From Bradyrhizobiaceae bacterium (GTDB lineage: Bacteria > Pseudomonadota > Alphaproteobacteria > Rhizobiales > Hyphomicrobiaceae): 5,212 nt of DNA. A program made the translations under genes and the position numbers. The stretch spans positions 1-5,212 of the forward strand of contig CANJPN010000472.1 in NCBI GenBank assembly GCA_947475855.1, given 5' to 3'. Shown here one piece after another: positions 1 to 4,642 of this stretch (the first letter of the stretch is position 1; each line of letters opens with the position of its first letter). Below the pieces are notes generated by a model. The model did not search any database and was not told the origin of the DNA. It saw only the letters and a program-made list of their open reading frames with translations.

Positions 1-748
1 CTGCGTCTGGCGGGAACTTGTCCGCACCCACCGTGCGGGCCTTGCTCGGATCCGCGCGCAACGCAGCTTGGGCTTTCACGATGGCGCGGACGGTCGCGTC
101 CACCGCCGCCGGCTCCTTCGCGATGAAATCTTCCCGGACGACGAGGCCCGCGAATGTGCAGAAGCGCACGTCGCCCGGGTCGTCACCACGCCGCACGTCG
201 ACGTGCACCTTGCCGACCCCGCGCGAGACCGCCGTCTCCGCTCCCATCGCGTTGGCCCAGAAGCCATCGATTTTTCCTGCCGCCAGCGCCTCTGCGGCGA
301 ACACGCCGAACGACACGTTGCGTTCGTGCGCGCCCGGCAGCGCAATGATCTCGACGTCCCGCTCGGGATCGAGACCACCCTGGCGCAGGAGCGTTTTGAA
401 AACGAGGTCCGGACCTGCAGCCGCCGTCAACTTCAGGCCGCGCAGCGCGCCGAGATCGCCTCGCTCGGCCTTGAGATCGGTACGCACCGTCAGCAGCCAT
501 GGCGTGCCACGAGACAGGGCTACGCACACCTTGACGCCCTTCCATTCCGGAAATGCCGTCAGTACGTCGTGGACCGACCCGGCGATGATCGCATCGGCAG
601 CACCTTTGCCCAGGGCATGCGTCGCGCCGAGTGCGGCGACGAGTTCGATGCGCGCTTCCACGCCTTCGACGCGAAAGAGCCCGAGGACGTCGGCGGCCAA
701 GGCCGGGAAGCAGGTGTTTGAGACGAGGTCGACCGCTGCAATTCGCAT
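1..748 (-). CDS. NMT1/THI5-like ABC-type substrate-binding protein, 3' end outside the window
   Basis: The minus-strand frame opens at 748 and stays open to the left edge, giving 249 residues without a stop. The protein begins MRIAAVDLVSNTCFPALAAD. Recognisable stretches are LGLFRVEGVEARIELV (about 23-38), AFPEWKGVKV (about 68-77), KIDGFWANAMGAE (about 152-164), a GVGKVHVDVRRGDDPG segment and FPPDA at the edge. These fit the type-2 periplasmic-binding fold of NMT1/THI5-like proteins, which bind small organic ligands for ABC uptake; the ligand cannot be read from sequence. Family members usually run to about 300-340 residues, so the last quarter is probably missing. There is no signal peptide, which is odd for a binding protein. 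An in-frame ATG at 793 would add 15 residues, still no signal peptide, and it falls inside the candidate promoter, so 748 is preferred. The ribosome-binding site is weak: AGGGA lies 12 bases upstream. No permease or ATPase gene is visible. Confidence 0.85.
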   Translation of the reverse strand, partial: MRIAAVDLVSNTCFPALAADVLGLFRVEGVEARIELVAALGATHALGKGAADAIIAGSVHDVLTAFPEWKGVKVCVALSRGTPWLLTVRTDLKAERGDLGALRGLKLTAAAGPDLVFKTLLRQGGLDPERDVEIIALPGAHERNVSFGVFAAEALAAGKIDGFWANAMGAETAVSRGVGKVHVDVRRGDDPGDVRFCTFAGLVVREDFIAKEPAAVDATVRAIVKAQAALRADPSKARTVGADKFPPDA

Positions 749-778
749 GAGAGACTGGGTTCCCTGGTTTGTCTGCCT

Positions 779-806
779 CGGATATCGGCGCATGGGCTCG
801 TGTCAA
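779..806 (-). promoter_or_regulatory. Candidate sigma-70-type promoter for the NMT1-like gene
   Basis: On the minus strand a perfect TTGACA (806-801) is followed after 16 bases by TATCCG (784-779), a partial -10 match. Transcription from here would start around 772, giving a leader of roughly 25 bases before the ATG at 748. The placement also argues against the alternative ATG at 793, which lies between the two boxes. The -35 is strong and the -10 is weak, as is common in alphaproteobacteria. This is a motif match only. Confidence 0.45.
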
Positions 807-894
807 AACGCACAAGCTTTGTAAGGTCGTTGAACAGTTCCTCGCGTCGCGCGATCACATCGTCGCTTTAGAAGTCCATCATGCCTTCAAATGA

Positions 895-1020
895 GGGCTG
901 CCGCGCGCCAATTGTTGGTCATTGCATCAATGGCGAAAGTGGCTTGGGGGCAAATAGAGGTCGGACGAACGTCTGCGCACTTGGTCTGGATTTGGCCCAT
1001 CGCGTCGGCGCTGCGACGGA
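895..1020 (-). repeat. Possible decayed copy of a dispersed Rhizobiales intergenic repeat
   Basis: This lies within the 314-base stretch (749-1062) that has no convincing gene. Read on the minus strand, the translation includes AMGQIQTKCADVRP, then ICPQATFAID. This resembles the spurious peptides of the type SALGQKQT...MSALPPKADI that often arise from a multi-copy intergenic repeat in Bradyrhizobium-like genomes. The DNA also fits that pattern, with a GGGCCAAATCCAGACC segment followed by GACGTTCGTCCGACC and TTTGCCCCCAAGCC. The resemblance is from memory and the copy looks diverged; there is no second copy in the window to compare. The boundaries are approximate. A small inverted repeat, CGTCG-N6-CGACG, lies at 1003-1018. 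Confidence 0.3.
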
Positions 1021-1033
1021 CGCTCGGATTACA

Positions 1034-1053
1034 CCGGGCCACCAAGTGCCCGG
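1034..1053 (-). terminator. Hairpin just past the small exported-protein gene, likely terminator
   Basis: A perfect 6-bp GC-rich inverted repeat, CCGGGC (1034-1039) and GCCCGG (1048-1053), encloses an 8-base loop. On the minus strand it starts 9 bases after the stop codon at 1063-1065. The bases after the stem read TGTAATCC, so there is only a hint of a U-tract. Position and stem quality suggest transcription termination or 3'-end protection; the missing U run keeps confidence moderate. Confidence 0.4.
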
Positions 1054-1062
1054 CATGAGATG

Positions 1063-1365
1063 TCAGGTGCACACCGTCCGATAGCCTTTGATCTCGCGAT
1101 CGCTGCACATGCCGGTGGGTTTGCAGAACACGGACCTGCGGAAGCCCCAGATCGGTTCACGACGGCAGTTCTTTGCCGGTGGCGCTGTTTTCGCGGCCGT
1201 CGGCGGGCGCACCATCGGCGGTTGTGCCGGAGCTTGCGCCAGGACCAAGCGGGCCGAATCGGAGCGGGAAATATCAGTAGTGTCGGCCGCCGAGGCGACG
1301 CCGCATACCGATCCGCAGGCGACCACTACGGCCACGCACAACAATGAACTTTGCCACTTCAACAT
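1063..1365 (-). CDS. Small exported protein with four cysteines in the mature part, function unknown
   Basis: This encodes a 100-residue protein I cannot assign to a named family. Residues 1-26 form a clear Sec signal peptide: MLKWQ, a hydrophobic core (SSLLCVAVVVACGSV), and an ASA cleavage site predicted before Ala27. The mature protein of about 74 residues has a Pro/Ala-rich, low-complexity linker (about 43-65, with APAQPPMVRPP) and then a short basic C-terminal region with four cysteines at 67, 81, 87 and 99. An even number of cysteines in an exported domain is compatible with two disulfides. The start at 1365 is chosen over an upstream in-frame ATG at 1455 because GGGAGG (minus strand, 1376-1371) sits 5 bases before it and the signal peptide begins exactly there. 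It is probably transcribed alone: a hairpin follows it, and about 300 bases separate it from the upstream ThDP gene. It is likely periplasmic or secreted. Confidence 0.75.
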   Translation of the reverse strand: MLKWQSSLLCVAVVVACGSVCGVASAADTTDISRSDSARLVLAQAPAQPPMVRPPTAAKTAPPAKNCRREPIWGFRRSVFCKPTGMCSDREIKGYRTVCT

Positions 1366-1370
1366 GGATT

Positions 1371-1376
1371 CCTCCC
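1371..1376 (-). promoter_or_regulatory. Strong ribosome-binding site that sets the start of the small exported protein
   Basis: GGGAGG on the minus strand, 5 bases before the ATG at 1365. It selects the internal methionine over the longer open frame that begins at 1455. The binding-protein gene at 4507 uses the same GGGAGG with the same 5-base spacing. Confidence 0.8.
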
Positions 1377-1410
1377 TGAAACTGCGTGGGATAGAGGCGG
1401 GCAATCCCTC

Positions 1411-1425
1411 GGAATTGCGCATTCC
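1411..1425. repeat. Small inverted repeat in the leader of the small exported-protein gene
   Basis: GGAAT (1411-1415) and ATTCC (1421-1425) flank a 5-base spacer, 46 bases upstream of the start codon at 1365. It lies downstream of the candidate promoter at 1451-1479, so it could be a leader hairpin or an operator. It is short enough to be chance. Confidence 0.25.
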
Positions 1426-1450
1426 TCCAGCCTCACGCGTTGCAGAGTAC

Positions 1451-1479
1451 ACCATACAGGTTGGACGGCAATTTGTCCT
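1451..1479 (-). promoter_or_regulatory. Weak candidate promoter for the small exported-protein gene
   Basis: On the minus strand AGGACA (1479-1474; 4 of 6 match to TTGACA) is separated by 17 bases from TATGGT (1456-1451; 4 of 6 match to TATAAT). It would give a leader of about 80 bases. It lies beyond the long hairpin at 1532-1571, so the small gene could be expressed independently of the ThDP gene upstream. This is a motif match only. Confidence 0.3.
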
Positions 1480-1531
1480 TGGTCAGATGTTACGTCGGTC
1501 CGGCATGAGCGAGAACACGGTGTCGTGGACG

Positions 1532-1571
1532 GTCCGCCGGAGTTCACCCCGGACACTGATCCGGGGCGGAC
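1532..1571 (-). terminator. Long GC-rich hairpin downstream of the ThDP enzyme gene, candidate terminator or REP-like element
   Basis: A perfect 7-bp inverted repeat, CCCCGGA (1547-1553) and TCCGGGG (1560-1566), has a 6-base loop. It is extended outward by GTCCG (1532-1536) pairing with CGGAC (1567-1571), with a 10-base bulge on one side. Together this makes about 12 paired positions, almost all GC. It begins about 95 bases past the stop of the ThDP gene on the minus strand. No U-tract follows on either strand, so it may instead be a transcript-stabilising or dispersed palindromic element. The rest of 1366-1665 holds only the promoter and small repeat listed separately. Confidence 0.35.
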
Positions 1572-1665
1572 TATGACGACCCTTTTGGGATGACGACGAG
1601 AACCCCGGGACGACACGTGTTGGAGGGGTGAGTTCCAGCAGTGACACTGAGGCGATCAATCGAAA

Positions 1666-3378
1666 TCAAGCCTTCAAGATCACGTTCAGGATCGCGGTCT
1701 TGCCGGCTTTCGTTGCAGCGAGAGCATCGCGGATCGCGGCCGGCAGATCCTCGAGGCTGTCGACCTTGGCGCCGTGGACGTCGAACTGCTGGCCGAGCTC
1801 GTGATACTCGGGGCCCTTGATCTTCCAGCCGTAGGGGAGATCGTGCTGCTCGGACGCGCCGCCGGGATAGTAGTTCAAGTGCCCGCGCCGCATTGCTGCG
1901 TACTTCGAGTTGTTGCAAACCACGATGAGGACGGGCAGCTCGTAATGCTGCGCGGCGCCCAGCGCCTGCACGATGGGGTTGTAGAGGAAAGAGCCGTCGC
2001 CGACGAACAGCACGACCGGGCGCTCCTTCGCCGCGAGCTTGATGCCCATCGACACGCCGATGCCCTGCCCGAGACCGCCACCCATCACCCGGTAGAAGCT
2101 CTGCGCCTTGTCGAGGTTGAGGTGCGGGCGCATCACCGCCATGTGGGTGATCGTCTCGTCGATGTAGACGGTGTCGGCGGGAAGCACCTCGGCAGCGATC
2201 GAGGCGAGCGCCACCGCGCTGATCCCTGTTTCGGCGCGTGCCTTTTTCGCCTCCTCGGCGAGCTTGGCCTTCATCGCGTCGTGCACCCTGGCCCAGCGTG
2301 CGCGCCGCTCGGTCAAGGCCGCCTTCTCCTTCGCTCCTGGCTTTGCGGCTTTGGCCAGCAGCGTCAGCGCCTCGGCCGTGTCGCCTTCGACGTAGTGGTC
2401 GGCCAGCAGCACCTGATAGGCGAACTGCCGCTTGATCGGATTGTCGCCGATCGAAACGATCTTGCCGCAGCCCGGACGGCGCGACGGCGGATACCAGGGC
2501 GCGCGGCCACCGACGAGCAGGATGAGATCGGCGTCCGCGATCTGCTCGTGCGTATAGAAGCCCTGATAGAGCTTGTTGCTCGTGGGGAAGCTGCCGAACG
2601 TCACCGAGCTGCGCGCGCCGAACACGGGGATCGCGCATGTTTCGGCCAACGCTGTCAGCGCCTCGAAGGACGCGGCATCGCGGCCGACGGTCTCCGCCAC
2701 GATCACGGGATTTTTCGCTTTCGCGATCATCTCGGCGACGACCTCGATGTCGCTGTCGAGAGCACGCAGGCGTGGTGCTGATGGAATGTCGCGGATCGTG
2801 TCTGGCTTCTTCCACTCAGCGACCATCATCTCGATGGGAACGCTGAGGTAGACCGGCCCCTTCTGCTCGCGCTGCGCCAACTCGCCGGCGCGGATCACCT
2901 GCTCGAACACGGTGTCGACGTGGGCGACGACGCTCGCTTTTTTCACGCACGGCGCGATGAAACGATCGGGACCTCCGACGCTGACGCCGCCGTACCACTG
3001 CGGCTCCATGTAGAAATTGGGCTGCTCGCCGAAGCCGATCGACTCGCCGGACATGACGATCATCGGCGTCTCCGACGAGAACGCGCTCATGATCCCCATC
3101 GAGCCTTGCATCAGGCCGACGCCTGCGTGCAGCATTACCGCCTGCATGCGGCCGGTGTATGCGGTGTAGCCGAGCGCCATGTCGACGGCGACCATCTCGT
3201 GCCATACGTCGATGAAGCCAGGGCCGGGCGTGCCCGATACCTTCTGGCGGGAGAGCGCTTCCCAGATCGGGCTCATTTCCGAGCCGGGCGACGACATGAT
3301 GTAGTCGACTTTCAACTTCCGCAGCGCTTCGAGAACCGCTTCACCACCGTCGATATAGTTGCGCTTCGGGGCCGTCAT
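1666..3378 (-). CDS. ThDP-dependent enzyme related to benzoylformate decarboxylase/acetolactate synthase
   Basis: A complete 570-residue protein with the usual three-domain layout: ThDP N domain (about 8-185), central domain (about 205-340) and ThDP C domain (about 395-560). The cofactor site is plain: GDG at 460-462 and NN at 489-490, the Mg/diphosphate motif, plus the catalytic Glu61 in WHE. Ser33 (in SPGSEMSP) and His84 (in LHAGVG) line up with Ser26 and His70 of Pseudomonas benzoylformate decarboxylase; the Glu-to-His distance is 23 residues in both. GPVYLSVP (174-181) also matches. The segment holding that enzyme's His281 aligns with GRAPWYPPSR, without a histidine. ALS-type FAD binding is not evident. 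A non-oxidative 2-keto acid decarboxylase or carboligase acting in the cytosol is the best guess; the substrate is unknown. The start is supported by gap-free alignment of its N-terminus with the paralogue at 4643. The ribosome-binding site is weak. It probably follows the binding-protein gene (118-base gap) in one transcript. Confidence 0.9.
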   Translation of the reverse strand: MTAPKRNYIDGGEAVLEALRKLKVDYIMSSPGSEMSPIWEALSRQKVSGTPGPGFIDVWHEMVAVDMALGYTAYTGRMQAVMLHAGVGLMQGSMGIMSAFSSETPMIVMSGESIGFGEQPNFYMEPQWYGGVSVGGPDRFIAPCVKKASVVAHVDTVFEQVIRAGELAQREQKGPVYLSVPIEMMVAEWKKPDTIRDIPSAPRLRALDSDIEVVAEMIAKAKNPVIVAETVGRDAASFEALTALAETCAIPVFGARSSVTFGSFPTSNKLYQGFYTHEQIADADLILLVGGRAPWYPPSRRPGCGKIVSIGDNPIKRQFAYQVLLADHYVEGDTAEALTLLAKAAKPGAKEKAALTERRARWARVHDAMKAKLAEEAKKARAETGISAVALASIAAEVLPADTVYIDETITHMAVMRPHLNLDKAQSFYRVMGGGLGQGIGVSMGIKLAAKERPVVLFVGDGSFLYNPIVQALGAAQHYELPVLIVVCNNSKYAAMRRGHLNYYPGGASEQHDLPYGWKIKGPEYHELGQQFDVHGAKVDSLEDLPAAIRDALAATKAGKTAILNVILKA

Positions 3379-3401
3379 GCCGTGTCACTTTCTCTATTCA
3401 T
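3375..3401 (-). other. Possible 8-codon leader ORF overlapping the ThDP enzyme start
   Basis: On the minus strand an ATG at 3401 opens the frame MNRESDTA, and its TGA stop (3377-3375) overlaps the ATG of the ThDP gene in an ATGA arrangement. The ThDP gene lacks a good ribosome-binding site, so translational coupling from this mini-ORF is conceivable. A GAGG lies 13 bases before the mini-ORF start, farther than ideal. A frame this short easily occurs by chance. Confidence 0.2.
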
Positions 3402-3456
3402 TGTTTGATGGTTTCCTCGGGCCCCAGCATCCCCGCAAAGGCCTGCCCTGGCAAGA

Positions 3457-3478
3457 CCCGCGACGGCAGCCACGCGGG
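3457..3478 (-). other. GC hairpin between the binding-protein and ThDP enzyme genes
   Basis: CCCGCG (3457-3462) and CGCGGG (3473-3478) form a perfect 6-bp stem around a 10-base loop, starting 18 bases past the binding-protein stop on the minus strand. No U-tract follows. In a shared transcript it could act as a processing or stability element that lets the binding protein be made in excess of the enzyme. A partial terminator is the alternative. Confidence 0.3.
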
Positions 3479-3496
3479 GCATGGCTCGAACGCGCC

Positions 3497-4507
3497 TTAT
3501 TCGGCTGGCTTCACGCCGAACGCCTTGAACGTCTCGCGCCAGTAGTCGTGCTCGGCCTTCATCATTCCCGCCATGACATCGGGCGGGGTGGTATCGACGC
3601 TGATATCCAGCTTTGCCAGATGATCGACGATTCCGGGGTCCTTGCCTGCCGAGACGACCGCGGCATTGATTTTGGCGATTACCGCGTCAGGCGTGCCCGC
3701 TGGCGCCGCGAGGCCAAACCAGTTGCCATCCTGCATCGCCTTGAGCTTGACGCCCCCTTCTTCGAGCGTCGGCACGTCGGGCAACGAAGCCAACCGCTTC
3801 GAGCCGGTAACGCCGAGAATGCGCAGCTTACCGTCCTTGTGGAGATTTCCAGTCAGCGCGGAGCCGGTGAAAAGCATATCGACGTGGCCGCCGACAACGT
3901 CACTCATGCCCTGTGCGATACCGCGATAGAGCACCAGCGACAGATCGGTGACTGTCGCTTCCATAAAGGCGACGGCCGTGAGATGCGGCGGCACGCCGAT
4001 CCCGGAGTGAGCCACCTTGATGCTGCCCGGCTTCTCCTTCGCGTGCTTGACGAGTTCGCCCGCCGTCTTGGCGGGAAAGGCCGGCGACACCGCCATCGTC
4101 TGCATCGCCCGCGTGGTAACGCCGATCGGCTTGAGGTCCTTCAGGGGATCGAAGCCGGGCGACTTCAGGATGTGGGGCGCCACCGACTGCGCGATATCGG
4201 CCGACAGGATCGTATAACCGTCCGGGGCCGAGCGCACGACGGCAACGGTCGCGATCGCCGTACTTGCGCCCGGTCGGTTCTCGATGACGATGGGCTGGCC
4301 CAGAGTCTTGCTCATCGCCGGCGCGAATACGCGGGCTATCACATCCGGTGGACCACCAGGCGGGTAGGGAACAAACCATGTGATCGTACGCGCGGGGTAG
4401 CCAGTCTCCGGTGATTGGGCCAGCGCGGGCCCGCTTGGCCCTCCACCGATGAGGGAGGCGAGGCTTGCGAGGCCTCCAGTACAGAGCATGCTCCAACTCG
4501 AGCGCAT
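3497..4507 (-). CDS. TTT-family (TctC/Bug) periplasmic substrate-binding protein
   Basis: A complete 336-residue extracytoplasmic receptor of the tripartite tricarboxylate transporter family, which captures carboxylates and related small molecules. Residues 1-30 are a Sec signal peptide with an ALA site before Gln31. Family landmarks appear in order: VPYPPGGPPD (46-55), ENRPGA (76-81), PDGYT (95-99), the YRG...DVVGGHVDM segment (194-211), LPDVPTLEE (242-250) and NWFGLAAPAGTP (262-273). The length is normal for the family. An upstream in-frame ATG at 4576 is rejected because GGGAGG lies 5 bases before 4507 and the signal peptide starts there. No TctA or TctB membrane subunit is visible; orphan receptors of this kind are common in Bordetella, Cupriavidus and Bradyrhizobium relatives. 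It lies first in a probable two-gene transcript with the ThDP enzyme and divergent from a second one, which suggests the ligand may be that enzyme's substrate or a precursor. Confidence 0.93.
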   Translation of the reverse strand: MRSSWSMLCTGGLASLASLIGGGPSGPALAQSPETGYPARTITWFVPYPPGGPPDVIARVFAPAMSKTLGQPIVIENRPGASTAIATVAVVRSAPDGYTILSADIAQSVAPHILKSPGFDPLKDLKPIGVTTRAMQTMAVSPAFPAKTAGELVKHAKEKPGSIKVAHSGIGVPPHLTAVAFMEATVTDLSLVLYRGIAQGMSDVVGGHVDMLFTGSALTGNLHKDGKLRILGVTGSKRLASLPDVPTLEEGGVKLKAMQDGNWFGLAAPAGTPDAVIAKINAAVVSAGKDPGIVDHLAKLDISVDTTPPDVMAGMMKAEHDYWRETFKAFGVKPAE

Positions 4508-4512
4508 CGCTG

Positions 4513-4518
4513 CCTCCC
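4513..4518 (-). promoter_or_regulatory. Strong ribosome-binding site that sets the start of the TTT binding protein
   Basis: GGGAGG on the minus strand, 5 bases before the ATG at 4507. It decides against the longer frame starting at 4576, whose extra 23 residues are polar and would bury the signal peptide. A short inverted repeat, GCTGC-TTT-GCAGC (4535-4547), lies in the leader just upstream. Confidence 0.8.
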
Positions 4519-4563
4519 ATACCCTTGCTGTACGGCTGCTTTGCAGCTCGTGACACGGGGGTG

Positions 4564-4593
4564 ATAGTCGGCGCATAGTTCCGGGGCTGTCAA
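4564..4593 (-). promoter_or_regulatory. Candidate promoter for the binding-protein/ThDP enzyme transcript
   Basis: On the minus strand a perfect TTGACA (4593-4588) is followed after 18 bases by GACTAT (4569-4564), a weak -10; CGACTA at 17 bases is the alternative. Transcription would start near 4557, giving a leader of about 50 bases. The -35 box abuts and slightly overlaps the palindrome at 4594-4610 (whose flanking A bases extend into it), so a protein bound there should affect this promoter. Confidence 0.45.
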
Positions 4594-4610
4594 ATGAAAC
4601 AACATTTCAT
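4594..4610. promoter_or_regulatory. Palindromic operator candidate in the divergent control region
   Basis: ATGAAA (4594-4599) and TTTCAT (4605-4610) form a perfect 6-bp inverted repeat around CAACA, in an A/T-rich patch inside otherwise GC-rich DNA. It lies 32 bases before the ATG at 4643 and next to the -35 element of the opposite promoter. The TGAAA-N5-TTTCA core is the form of site known for the IclR-family regulator KdgR. Which regulator acts here is unknown and none is encoded in the window. No convincing plus-strand promoter boxes are visible; CTGTCA at 4587-4592 with TCAGAA at 4610-4615 is the best but weak option, and would put the palindrome in the spacer. Confidence 0.5.
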
Positions 4611-4642
4611 CAGAACGATGATCAGGCGGGGAAGAGACGCGG

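Noticed and set aside
18..824. Long plus-strand open frame opposite the NMT1-like gene
   Set aside because: The translation is Ala/Arg/Ser/Thr-rich with no recognisable domain, while the minus strand encodes a clear family member over the same bases. It is an artefact of GC-rich codon use.
811..858. Minus-strand frame starting MIARREELFNDLTKLV upstream of the NMT1-like gene
   Set aside because: It looked like the start of an enzyme, but it runs into the out-of-frame shadow of the NMT1-like gene with no homologous continuation and lies upstream of the candidate promoter.
881..1108. Short open frames on both strands in the 749-1062 gap
   Set aside because: No ribosome-binding site and no protein-like composition. 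The minus-strand one is better explained by the possible intergenic repeat.
1613..1620. ACACGTGT palindrome after the ThDP gene as a terminator or operator
   Set aside because: It is an 8-base palindrome with no loop, and the surrounding ACCCC/GGGGT pairing leaves mismatched interior. It is easily chance in this composition.
1774..2781. 335-codon plus-strand open frame inside the ThDP enzyme gene
   Set aside because: The composition is low-information (rich in Arg, Ala, His, Val, Asp) with no motif. The opposite strand carries the complete cofactor motifs and matches its paralogue.
3359..4414. 351-codon plus-strand open frame opposite the binding-protein gene
   Set aside because: No motif, Arg/His-rich, and it spans an intergenic gap and a well-defined minus-strand gene with signal peptide and ribosome-binding site.
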